64,000 nt of DNA. Origin: Strongyloides papillosus (taxonomy: Eukaryota > Nematoda > Chromadorea > Rhabditida > Strongyloididae). Position 1 is the stretch's first letter; each line of letters opens with the position of its first letter. Below the pieces are notes generated by a model. The model ran no database searches and was not told the origin of the DNA. It saw only the letters and a program-made list of their open reading frames with translations. The position numbers and the translations under genes were made by a program. Shown one piece after another: positions 34,801 through 45,266 of the stretch. The stretch spans positions 3,596,001 to 3,660,000 of the forward strand of contig SRSI01000050.1 of assembly GCA_005656395.1 (NCBI GenBank). Direction: 5' to 3'.

Positions 34801-37800
34801 TCTAGTAATGTCAATATTGATGATGAAGTGGTGACTGTCAATGCAATTGACATTGATGATGGTGAAAATGCTAAAATTAGTTATAAGATTATTGAAAATA
34901 ATGATAAGAGTAGTAATTTATTTAAAATTGATGAAAATAACGGCATTATTAGGATTGCACAAGCAACAACATTTATCCCTGGAACAATTTTTGAATTTCA
35001 TGTACTAGCTCGAGATCATGGATTACCTCAAAAACTAGAAAGTACAGTACCAGTAAAAATAGAAATTAATAATGATAACAAAGCTTTTGAGACAACTCTA
35101 GATATTGTATGGTTGACAGAATCTGGTTTACCAAGACTATATGAACACACAACAATTGGATACATATTTGGAAGAATCTCCGTTAAAGACATGTCACCTT
35201 CACATACCCTTTCATTATCTGGTTCAGATAGTATTTGTTTAAGACAATCAGATAAACCATCAGTTTTCCTTTTAGTTGTCTGTGGTATCCTTGATAGGGA
35301 GGTTAAAAGTTCCTACTTATTGAAATTTATTTATAAAGATATCAAAAGTGGTGAAATTATATTTGATCATCCAATTCATTTTATTATCCTCGATCAAAAT
35401 GATAACCCACCAGTATTTGGACAGAAGAATTATATATTAAAGTTAAATGAGGAAACAGATGAGATACCACCAATACTTGCTAAAGATATTGATGAAGATG
35501 AGAATGGAAGGATAAGTTATTCACTTATTGGTAGTGATTTTTTTAAAATTAATCCAGAAACAGGGTTGATACAGAAGACAAAAGATTTTGATTGTAGTAT
35601 TGGGAATGAAATCACTTTTAAAATAAAAGCAACAGACAACGGAGAAACAAAATTATCTTCATTTGCTAATGTTATCATTGATATAAGTGCATTAAATACC
35701 AAACCTCCATCATTTGAAAGAAGTTTATACGAAGTTTACATAAAAGAAAATTTAAAAGAAGGATCATGTTTCATTAAGGTTAGTTTTTTTATATAAAAAA
35801 TCATCTATTTGCGGTTTGTTTTTTAAATCTCTAAATGTTAATGGATGCTGTTAAATATTTTATAATCATACTCTTTAATTTAAAAGTTATAATATGTTCA
35901 TATCTTTGATGACCCGAATAGTTATTCTTTTATATCGTCTTACAATGAAAATACATTAACTTATAATAAAGGATTATAATGCCATTATGAGGTAGTGATG
36001 CATAGGAAATAGGAGATTATCTTTGTTATTAATTTAATAATTTATATATATAGAAATTTTTAAAGGGGATAAAAATTTTATTAGTATTTGTATTGAAAAA
36101 GTTAGGAAAACAGTTTATTTTGGTTGCCTTCTTTTGGTTGATGAAGATCGTGCTCTAGTATTTTCGTTTTTATCGTTAATTCTTTTGGCACTAGTACTTC
36201 TTGAAGTGCCTTTTTTCTTGGTAGTTAAAGCCGCTTCATCCATTAATGCTAGTAGATCTTTACCTTTTTCTGAATTATCTAATTCCGTCTTATCATTTCT
36301 TTCCATATTAAGCTAACAAAATAAATACAATTAAAAAAGTATCAAATTTACCTCATTCATGGCTAATACTAAACTTTTCTTACTTGATGCAGAAGTTTTT
36401 GTCTTTTTTTCTTCATTGCTTTTACTTGCCTTTACCACATTCTCAAAAGGAACATCATCAGTATCATCTTCAAAGAGTAACAAATTAAAGTTATCATTTG
36501 AATCACTTTCTTTCTCTCTCTTACTAGTGATTAATTCATTTAATAACTTTATTTCATCACCTTCTGGAATAACATTTTTTTGAGTTCCTTTTTTTCCACC
36601 ACTAGCTAGAGGTCCTTTATTTGGTCCGAAATTTTTGAATGTTTCTCCATTTTCTCTATATAAATTCAAACCCAAATCAGTACCTCTAGTTGTGGGATGC
36701 TTATCATAACATCCGTTATTTAAACTAGGTTCATATGAGTATGGAACTTCAAAGTTGACAATTTTATTGTTGACTCCCTTTTCGAAATATTTAACACTTC
36801 CAGGGCAATTGCCACCAGGAGGTAAAGTTACGATTTCATCATTGTTAAATATATTAAAACTTCCATTTTCTTTTTGTTTATTTATTTTAAGGAGCAATGC
36901 TATACGTATTTTGAAATCCACAAAATAGTTTAATAAACAATTTCTTATCATATAATATTCCCATGGTTTAAGATTCTTATAGGTAATTAAAATTCTTTCA
37001 TAAACTTCTTCTAATTGTTGTTTAACACCTTCATTATTTTTGGCAATATTCATCATTTCATCTAAATGATTAAGTGTTACCAATACCAATTGTTGTGCAT
37101 CAACACACCTGACTATTTGATATTTAAATGTCATTGTCATTAATGCATACAGCTTGTCCATACTACTTATATTTAGTCTCATAATTGAAGAATGGACAAG
37201 AGTCTCAAAAAAATGTCTCATTTTCGTTTTTTCATATAACTCCTGAGGTTTGAATAATTGCTCCATAAATTCCTTGTTTGTTAGTGTACCAATAATATCA
37301 CATAAAACTTTGGAACTTTTTTCTTCTTCAACAGATTGTGCTTTGAAGAAGAAACACTTTAGAAGATAAAATAATATTAAAGTGTTTTTTAAATTAAATT
37401 TACCTTTAATCTCTGTTCTAAAACATAGATCATCTCACCAGCCATATTGATAACCATTATTGGCATAACATTTAATGCCATTTTTAACGTTTATTTTTAT
37501 TACTTTTAGTAAAACTCCAAAGATTATAAAAAATAATTTTATCAAAAAATATTATTTATATTAATAATATGTATATTTATTATAAATGACTTATGATAAT
37601 ATTTTACAGAACTTTTATTTTATTTTAATATCTTACCTCATATCTCCTTGGTAACATTTCAATGGAGTCTTTGTAAATAGAAATCTAATTTTTTTATGTG
37701 CAAAATTTTTATTCATAGAATGTGTATGAGAAATAACTCATTTCCTTATTTGTAGTCCCATATAATATTTATATTGCAGTTGGTAAATTATTAATATACA

Positions 37801-40800
37801 TACCTATGATGTGGGATGATGTAATATTATACTGTATTAAAAGTGTTTTAATTACTTTTTAAATATTAAATTTAAGTTTAAACCATAATTAACGAAGTAA
37901 TATTTAATAAATAAACATTTTCTGATAATGTAATTAAAAGTAATAATTAATTTATTAAAGGTATCTGCTTCTGATAATTCGTGCGATAATAGGAAAGAAA
38001 GCTATGGGAGAGGAATAATTTACTCACTAAAAGAGAGTTATGACGTATTTAGCATAAATCATGTAAAAGGAACTATATGCGTTGAAAAAAGTATGTTATT
38101 AGATTATGAAAAAACAAAAAGGTATCATTTGGTAGTTTATGGTACCGATGAAATTGGTAGAAATGCCTCAACATTAGTGAAAGTAATTCTTCAAGATGTT
38201 AATGATAATGTACCAATATTTGAACCAAAGATATATAACATAACAATTGACGTTAATGAGCTTACTAATGAAGGAAATATTAAACATTACGATATAAATG
38301 ATAATTTAGTTAAAGTTTTAGCATCAGACAAAGATGAAGGTATTTATGGTGATGTTAAGTATGAAATTGAAAAAGGTGCATCAAGTTACTTTCTTGTTGA
38401 TAATAAAGAAAATAAAGGTGATATTATTATTGTTAGAAGTCTTAAAGAATATTTAAAAAATAATTTGACTAAAAGTTTTGCCGTTGAAGCAATTGATCAG
38501 GATAATTTAAGATCAAATGAAAAGGCAATTATTAATATTATTGGAATTGATAAAAAGGGCGAAGTTATACCAAAGTTTACGGAAAAGTTATATACTTTTG
38601 ATGTTTCTGAAGATATCTTGCCTGGTATTTCTATTGGCCAAGTTAATTTACAAAATACTAATGATGAATATTACTTTGAAATTTATGATGGGAATGAAAA
38701 TGGAATGTTTTCTATTGAAGAGAATGATGGATCAATTACAGTATCGAGATATTTAGATGCTGATCATAAAGATTCTATTCTCCTAAATATTGTTGCACAT
38801 TCTAAAAAAAGTCAAATCAAAGTTTATTGTCAAGCAATGATCTATGTTATTGATGAAAATAATAATGCCCCTATTTTTGAGGAACCACTCAGAGATGTCT
38901 CTGTTCCTGAAAACTTCCCTCTTCATGAACCATTCTTTTCATTACAAGCAAGGGACAAAGACAGACACGAAAACGGAAAAGTAACATATGAAGTTTTAGA
39001 TTCTCAACCACCCTGTCCTGTTATAATAAGACCCTTAACTGGTGAACTCGTTCTTGCTGCATCATTAGACTATGAAGAGATCAAAGAATATAACATTAAA
39101 ATTAAAGCTCAAGATCAGGGATTACCACCAAAATACTCAACTGTTGATATTAAACTTTTTGTTACTGATGTAAATGATAATGCACCTACTTTTGAGTTAT
39201 CATTATATACAGCATCTGTTAATGAAGATACTGAAATTATGAGCGAAATATTGAGTGTAAAAGCAAAAGATCTTGATAGTGGAAGGAATTCTAAAGTTGT
39301 GTATAGTATAATGAAAGATTATACTAAGGTGGATGAATTTTTTGGTATCAATCAAAACACAGGTTCAATATTTTTAAGAAAACCATTGGATAGGGAGTTA
39401 AATATTGAATACAGTTTAACGGTACAAGCTATTGATAAAGGAACTCCACCATTAAATTCAACAACAACTGTCAAGATCAAAGTTTTAGATGTTAATGATA
39501 ATGCACCTAATTGTGCCTCAATTATCTCCCCCTTCTACATAATTGAGGATGATAATTACGATGACAAAAAAGAGAAAAAAGATATACCATTAGGTAAAAT
39601 AAACGCTTATGATGGAGATGAAGGTGATAACGCAGTTATCTTCTATCGCCTTCAACAGTCAAATGAGAATTTTGAAATTAGAAGGAGTGGAGATATATAT
39701 TTAAGAAAAAAACCATCTGAAATTTGTTCATCATCTCCAAATCATATTATCTCAATAATCGCTGAAGATAATGGTATTCCATCATTATCATCGGTTTGTT
39801 TAATTGAAATTAAGTGTGAGAAAGAAAAATCATCAATAGTATTATCAGAACCATTCACGAAAATTTTATACATTCCAAGTAAATGCCTTCAAAAAGATGG
39901 ATGTTTCCTGACTAAAATTAACGGAACAAATATACACAGCATTGTTATAGAAAAGGAAGTGATAACTAATTTTGATAATTATTTTATAATTGCAAATGGA
40001 ACAGAATTATGGATAAGAGGCGGAAGTGAAATAAATGAAAGTACGCTATTAAAAGGAAATAACAGATTAAATTTATCATTATATGATAAAAATAAAAAGA
40101 AGAAAAGGATTAATTTTATTATAAAAAGCTTATATGTGGAGGAATTAATTAATGGAAATAAAAAATCAAATAAAAATGACACTGTTTTATTGAAACTTAG
40201 TGAAAAGCTTATTGTTGGGACGAAATTAGTAACATTAGAAAAACGAAATGATAAGGGAAAATATTACTATAAAATGGTTACAAATAATCCACATTTTACT
40301 CTTAATGAAAATGATGGTAGTATTTACCTATCGAAACCTTTTAATTACAATGACCAACAGGTACATGAAGTAAGAGTTAAAAGATTCAGTATAAATGATG
40401 AATTTGAAGATTTAAATAATGAGATGTCTGTGGTTATCGATGTACAAAATGAAAATTTATATTATCCAATATTTTCAAAAGCTTTAGAAATATTTAATAT
40501 CTCTGAAAATGCTTCACCTGGTTTTTTGGTTGGTAGAGTTAATGCTACTGATTATGATAACGGTGTTAATGGAGCTATTGAATATAAGCTTCATAGAGAG
40601 AATGACATTTTTTCTGTTGATGAGATAACCGGAGAAATATTTTTAAAACAAAAATTAAATTATCATACAATGAATCAATATGTTCTAGTTATTAGTGCTT
40701 CAGATAAGAGTAAAAATATCAAAGATAAAAAACAAGCTTTAACAACAGTTATAATTTATGTTAAAAATGAAAATAATCATGTCCCAATTTTTGTTTCAAT

Positions 40801-43800
40801 AACGAATGTCTCTGTCAGTGAGAATCAATTATCTTCAGAACCTTTCCATTTTGTGAGTGCCATAGATAAGGATGTTGATTATGGAAAAGTTTTTTATGAG
40901 ATAGACAATAATGAAAATTTCAGAATAGATAACTTAACTGGAGCTTTATATTTAATTTCAAGATCAGGTTTAGAAAAACAATACGTAACTGTTAAAGCAT
41001 ATGATAATGGTAATCCACCAAAATACAACCTACAAAAAATTGAAGTCCACTTTATATCGACACCAAATAAATGGATTTATTTTGAGAAAAGTGTTTACAG
41101 ATTTAATGTCGATAAAATTGTAGGTAAAGAACACGTAACATTAAACAGTTTCAAACAACGATCAAGTGATAAGGCAAAAGAAAATGTTAAATTTAAAATA
41201 TACCCTGAAATTGATGAAATAAAAAATATTTTCTCTATTGGTTATAGAGATGGTATTTTGAAGGCTAATAAGAGATTAATGAATAAAAAAGAGTACGAAT
41301 TTAATGTTTATGCCTATAGTGAAAATGATGTTAAAAATAGTGATTGGACTACAATAAAACTCGAAGTTGAAAATGTTGACATTGAAGATGTGGTACCATT
41401 AAATATTGTTTCATCATCCTGTGGTAATGTAACAATTCCAGAAAATATGGCTGTAACTAATTTCAAAAGAATCTATGTTATAAATGGAAACAATGAAAAT
41501 TTAAATTTCAAAATAGAAGCCGGTAATGACGGTGGTTTATTTAGTATTGATTCAAAATTAGGTACAGTAAGTTGCAAGGAACTAGATTATGAAACAAAGA
41601 AAGAACATTTATTAATTATTTCTGTTACAAATATGGAAAGTAAACCACCAAGAGGAGATACATGTGCTGTTAGAGTTTTTGTTGTTGATGTTAATGATAA
41701 TGTTCCGCAATTTCCTCATAATATGAATGATACCGTTACCCTTCTTGATAATACTCCTATCAATTGGAGTTTTATGAGGTTAGAAGCAAAAGATTATGAT
41801 ACTGGTAGAAATAGTGAATTACAATACAGTTTAATTGAGGATGAAAAAGGAATTTTTGATGTCCTCTCTGATACAGGTGATTTAATTTTAGCAAACTTAA
41901 GACATATACATGAAAAAGAATGGTCCATAACTGTAGGTGTTCAGGACAATGGAGCTTATAGAATCCTCTCCTCAACAAGGCAAATAAGAATTATTAATAA
42001 TAGGACAAATTTATCGTCAAATCAATCTACCCCTCCACTATTTTTAAGACAAAAATATATTGGTTATGTTAGTGAGTCACTACCAAAAGGTGAATTTGTT
42101 ATGCATCTATCAAATGATGCTTTTAACACTCATTCCCTGAAAGAAGCACCAATATCTTATAGTATTGTTGGTGGAAATAGAGATTCTGCCTTTGAAATAG
42201 ATAATATGGGTAGAATAAAGACAGCCAAAGAATTGGATGCTGAAATTGAAGATCAATATTTATTGAATGTAATTGCTACAAATGAGTTTTCAAAACAATT
42301 TTCAACAATGGTCAAGATACATGTCCTCAATATTAATGATAACGTTCCTTTTTTTCCTAATCAAAGGCCAAAGAAGATATCCGAAAACACTCCTGTTGGA
42401 ACATTGATTGCCACAGTTACAGCAACAGATGTTGATGATGACAGCTTTTTAGTGTATTCAATTAATCCAGCTAATGAATATTTTGAGATTGAACAATTTA
42501 CAGGAGCTATATATCTTAAAAATATTTTAGATTATGAAGTGATAAAAGAACATAATCTCGGTATTCAAGCATTTGATGGTGAACATATTTCTAGGACAAA
42601 TTTAAAGATTTATATAATCGATGAGAATGATAATAAACCTCTATTCGTTGGTGGGTCATTTCAACAGATATTTGTTGCTGATAACTCTCCTCCAAACTCA
42701 ATTATTCATACAATTATTGCAAAAGATATAGATGATGGTGATAATGGAGATGTTAGGTATAAAATTATTAATGAAGAAAGTGATTATTTCTCGTTAAATG
42801 AAAAGACCGGTGTTTTAACATTATTGAAAACACTAGTTGAAGGTACCCATTACATAATGAGTGTCATGGCAGAGGATAGTGGTATCATAAAACAAAAAAG
42901 CATATTAACATTAAAAATTCAATCCATATCGGGTAAAGAAATGAGGATACCAACATTCAAAGAGAAAACATTAAATTTAACTGTCAATGAGGATACTCCA
43001 TTGTTTGAAACTATTGGTAAACTACAACTAACTGAAGGCTATGTTTCACCAATTGATTTTGTAATCAAGGATACTGAATCAGCAAAAATGTTTTACATAA
43101 ATAATCAAGGATTCATTTCTCCTAAAAGAAAACTCGACAGAACAGTTCAGAAAAATTATACATTTAATGTTTATATGTCAAAGTATTCAGAAGCACAACC
43201 AATACTTGTTTCCATTAACATTGTTGATATAAATGACCATTCACCTGTATTTTCAAGGAATTCAACAAAAATTATCAAATTAAATGAAAAAATTCTTAAA
43301 AACAGTGTTGTTGGAAAAGTCATAGCTACAGATGAGGATGAATTTAGAAATGGACAAATTACATATTCAATATTGTCTGGAAATTATTATAATACTCTTA
43401 GTATAAATTCCGACACAGGAGGAATAATTTTTGAAAATTGGAATGAAGAGATATTTTATCAGGAAAGGACAAATAATCATGATTTAATTATAATGGCTGA
43501 AGATAATGGTACACCAAGTAGGTGGGCCACAACTTCTATAAATGTCCAATACGATATGAAAAATTGGAGTGGGATAATTCCATTTTTCGTAATGAATTGT
43601 TATACATTTTACGTACCCGAAAATACTTTTATCAATTCAATTATTGGCTCAGTTAAAGCTACAAATAAACTTGGATATCATGGAGATGATTGGAGTTACT
43701 CATTATCAAACAATCCTAATATTTTTGGAATCAATGTTATTAGCGGTGATTTGATTTTGAAAGAAAGTTTGGATTATGAAAAGAGGATAAATTACCAATT

Positions 43801-45001
43801 TAATGTTGTTGTTAAGGATTCTAAAGATAGAACGTCTATTGTTGAAGTTAAGATTTTTGTTACACCTGTAGATGAGTATTCTCCAGTTTTTAGTAAATCA
43901 TCTTATACATTCCAATTATCTACTGAAGCGGAGGTTGGATATGTTATTGGAACAATTAAAGCTACTGATAATGATAAAGGAAACCAAGGCAAAATTCATT
44001 ACTCTATTTATGGTGCTAACAACAATGTTAGAATGATTGGTATTGACCCAGACACTGGCGTACTTTTATTAAGAGAATCAATGAAAAATAAATTAATTAA
44101 AGGAAACAAAACATTAGAACATTTTATTGTTGAAGCCTCCTCAAGTTATACACAAACTTCAAGAGTAAATGTATATTTAGAAATCGGGAACTTTGATATA
44201 ATAAATAACACAAGTGAAAGTTATGGTACTTTTAGTTATCAAGGAGTTCTTATTTTATCAATAATATCCAGTATAATATTAACAGTAATAATAATATTAT
44301 GTTGTTATAGATTATGTAGAAATACACCAAAACAATCCAAGAAGCTCCCTCCAATTGGAGTTAATAATTTTAATAGTGAAAAAACCAATAATATAAGTCA
44401 TTTATCAGATCATTTTGGTAACTCACCAAATTATAACAAATTCACCATGCAAGCACCACCAATGCCATTGAAGAGTTCCAACTCCAATTCATCACAGATA
44501 TCATCATCCTCGAATGGATATAAAGAAGGTGCCCTACCATCAATTTCATACCGTTTCCCTATTACAAACATAAGTCGTGATCGTTCTCATCCAGATTCAG
44601 GAATTGATCCAGATGTCTTGTCAATAAATAGTACAGTTACAGAGTACCTATCAAATATCGGTATAACTCCCTTAAGTAAATTCATGGATACATCACTACC
44701 AAAAAATAAATATTCTTTCATGCGAAATAGTAATCTACAGGAATTTCCTGATTTTATGTATGCAAAAGTCGATGAAGTACTTGATTCAACCAATGATATA
44801 ACTTCATCCAACTTCAGAGCCTCAACATTTTTTGTTAAAAAACCTGCTACTATCACAAACACAATCACTCCATCTATACCAAAATTAAACAATTACAATA
44901 CTTATTGTGATAATTCCAATAACGATCCAGCAATGCCACAATTTAGATCTCTTGGTGAAGTTTTTAGTGAAATAAACAAAGTCAAAGAAAAACATGTTTA
45001 A
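28872..45001 (+). CDS. Giant cadherin, possibly Dachsous-like
   Basis: Exons 28872..29075, 34227..34406, 34459..35778 and 37961..45001, all joined in phase 0, give about 2,914 residues. A signal peptide (MEDIVKLKVLILLLYMVISC) is followed by some two dozen cadherin repeats, many with calcium-binding DxNDNxP linkers (NVNDNAPKF, DANDNPPVF, DQNDNPPVF, DVNDNVPIF, DVNDNAPTF) and several degenerate ones. No EGF or laminin-G module was seen. One TM is encoded at about 44242-44313 (VLILSIISSIILTVIIILCC), followed by a cytoplasmic tail of about 228 residues containing HPDSGIDPDVLSINSTVTEY. Cadherin-only ectodomain, size and tail point to a Dachsous/cdh-1 type protein of planar polarity and cell adhesion, but that assignment is inference. 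The last exon alone holds 2,346 codons. Intron 1 (5.15 kb) contains a retrotransposon and intron 3 (2.2 kb) a nested antisense gene. Confidence 0.88.
29076..29765 (+). other. Cadherin intron 1, part left of the retrotransposon
   Basis: Intronic AT-rich DNA beginning with the donor GTAAGT at 29076. No ORF, RNA gene or repeat is recognised before the transposon boundary at about 29766. The right-hand remainder of the intron is only 34032-34226, so the intron would be roughly 0.9 kb without the insertion. Confidence 0.6.
29826..29943 (+). repeat. Left terminal inverted repeat of the DIRS element
   Basis: 118 bp starting GATACTAACGTAGTGAG and ending CCACTATTTAATCAG. Read by eye it is the exact reverse complement of 33904-34021. 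It contains an imperfect palindrome (ACGGAATTTC/GGAATTCCGT at about 29892-29911). An outer extension of 60 bp (29766-29825) belongs to the element but is not repeated at the right end. Confidence 0.9.
30179..30281 (+). repeat. Internal complementary region of the DIRS element
   Basis: Bases 30179-30250 are the reverse complement of the left end (29766-29837, 72 bp). Bases 30248-30281 are the reverse complement of the right end (33998-34031, 34 bp). The two halves overlap on ATT at 30248-30250 (AAT on the other strand). This is the sequence expected if left and right ends are joined in a circle, and serves in the DIRS model as template for completing the ends. The recombinase stop codon (30280-30282) lies directly at its inner border. 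Confidence 0.9.
30280..31203 (-). CDS. DIRS tyrosine recombinase
   Basis: 307 residues with a SAM-like N-terminal core-binding region (SYSTHLRNYLNFCKENGI) and a C-terminal catalytic domain. The expected catalytic residues can be placed: Arg149 (SPQRMNELAR), His255-x-x-Arg258 (RPHNIRGAA), His285 (WASEHSFF) and nucleophile Tyr291 (KFYHKEI). It would cut and rejoin the circular cDNA and the target without making a target-site duplication. The ATG lies 5 nt after the stop of the upstream polyprotein ORF, so reinitiation or a spliced/alternative mRNA must provide its translation. No frameshift or premature stop is present. Confidence 0.9.
   Translation of the reverse strand: MDPEVSQSIQQSYSVNTQKSYSTHLRNYLNFCKENGIKDEHFSFKNLTKYLSKIATSAAPSTVNTIKNSLVAIAKLRKVTFSSHEKTLLSKLIKGIQVNNYNHDIQKYMTFDLDIILRHIENNPASMEMSIKDLTFTTITLISIVSPQRMNELARMSLDHMTLSDAWANFTIPGRSKNSTATHKFHRMHIQKYANPSLCPLTALSLYLKRTEPIRTSQNLWISYFKPHKNVTGTTLGRWIYNYYLTAGLDIGRPHNIRGAAASKCYEIAGSITNMIEAINWASEHSFFKFYHKEIGNNFGATVLSYK
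31209..33830 (-). CDS. DIRS gag-like/reverse transcriptase/RNase H/methyltransferase-like polyprotein
   Basis: 873 residues in one open frame. Residues 1-250 are an unrecognised gag-like region (the usual separate ORF appears fused). The reverse transcriptase lies at about 280-480, with SIDLSAAY (Asp367) and FYDDF (Asp433/Asp434) as catalytic motifs and LPFGASSAPRLF between. RNase H lies at about 590-715 with Asp597 (VYTDACN), Glu634, Asp659 (YCDNTTT) and Asp710 (VADRLSR). Residues about 745-835 (VDLFASYENKF, FNWQGL, AFPPCNQV, LMWENQNYFPVL) follow the pattern of the adenine-methyltransferase-like domain found in DIRS elements, but with FPPC where NPPY/DPPY would be expected. That domain is therefore probably catalytically inactive or diverged. 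Confidence 0.9.
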   Translation of the reverse strand: MAEEPDNNEILGLFDNSTQQPAEESADDQLINALLHNKKSMTLSEQGMKAVSKIFSCKRISHETIESITDRMGVHQDLQFLAPAFSTPYYSKLKMRSVDSNLAKMQDHLLQSVCMLSHNVEAATGDNKSAVLSALINIKYVVDGLSDIRREVAFRNFSPKFNKGLPSVPLDMEEKVTRMDSSERISILPKHAEALFKNVADTPQDLLSFIQRENRKRSYNNTANIEPERYVIINPNMPPNTIHQCLPFWQKIAPTDTVLLDYIINGVDIGILCEPTQHKIGKNKFSSKEEEQVIENEIKDLLRSNSIKEHDNPKWISPLMVVTTSKMRLVLDLSSLNDYIQHFSFKCESIKDVTDLLEPKAFLTSIDLSAAYHSCAVRPHQTEYLGFRWNNKTYIYLVLPFGASSAPRLFYRITNTLTATIRANGIKMTRFYDDFLITHTDKDLLTRHTEYCMNLLRAAGFSINEKKSELSPKYIIKYRGLVIVTLKEELRLPQDKLDNIIKAARHISNLKRVVARQLYSLLGMIEFSSYANFLTRIKARPLQRAVNKCIGFPPNYNRYVNITTEIRQGLAWYINNIEATNGLRYNQDHASIEVYTDACNVSYGGIVYFPDYTSQSVQGYFTDDLLSKHINEKELMALSFTCFGLLQNTYNKIVNIYCDNTTTLALVHNKGSVNKIFLSSETEKLLDFFYEHRLYINLYHIPGSYNQVADRLSRTMPVTLQGPTEATLTIKAREEIKEFLLNKFNVIISVDLFASYENKFCDKFVTLFDDNRAFRRNAYSFNWQGLIDEEVIAFPPCNQVLRVLRKAGTDKCNLWLVALMWENQNYFPVLISQFGDPILQLYGSNIVNFPDCATPMKNRKHKVGLFRIFFKSH
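33904..34021 (-). repeat. Right terminal inverted repeat of the DIRS element
   Basis: Reverse complement of 29826-29943 over 118 bp with no difference seen by eye. It is followed outward by GACATAT and then AAT (34029-34031), which would form the crossover core with the left AAT. It lies about 75 bp upstream of the polyprotein start and so probably contains the element's promoter. Confidence 0.9.
36115..37482 (-). CDS. OSCP1: OSCP1 homologue nested antisense in cadherin intron 3, with an apparent frameshift
   Basis: Complement of 37404..37482, 36352..37356 and 36115..36312. Exon 1 encodes the typical start (MALNVMPIMVINM, then GEMIYVLEQRLK). Exon 2 continues CFFFKAQSVEEEKSSKVLCD and FMEQLFKPQELY, then SIMRLNISSMDKLYALMTMTFKYQIVR in two blocks, then VLVTLNHLDEM, all characteristic of OSCP1/NOR1. 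A charged, low-complexity C-terminus of ~130 residues includes the third exon. OSCP1 is linked in vertebrates to solute transport and ciliated tissues; its biochemistry is unclear. Oddity: exon 1 has one base too many (GGCTTGGTGAG at about 37434-37444), so from the ATG the frame hits TGA after 15 codons, while the conserved GEMIYVLEQ lies in the next frame. It may be an assembly error, a real lesion, or a different start (MIYVLEQ). All other exons are in frame. Confidence 0.75.
37483..37960 (+). other. Remainder of cadherin intron 3 / upstream region of nested OSCP1
   Basis: AT-rich intronic DNA that also contains the presumptive OSCP1 promoter on the minus strand, ending at the acceptor TTTATTAAAG before cadherin exon 4. 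The left part of the intron (35779-36114) likewise holds nothing but the donor and the OSCP1 3' end. Confidence 0.55.
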
Positions 45002-45266
45002 AATATTTGTATATAACCATTTTTTGGGCTTTAATACTTATTGTTACTTTTATTTTTTTATTAATAGCTCATTTTTATGTAATTTTTTTAACTATTCAAT
45101 TTTTATACTGGTGCTTTAAAATATGTATACATTTATAAATTTATATTTACATGAATAATAAAAAATTATATATTATTTTTTGATAGCATTTGTTAAATAC
45201 CATAAATGAAAATAACCAAATATTCAACAAAGTACTTGTTGTTTAAAAAAATTTAAAAGTTGTTTT

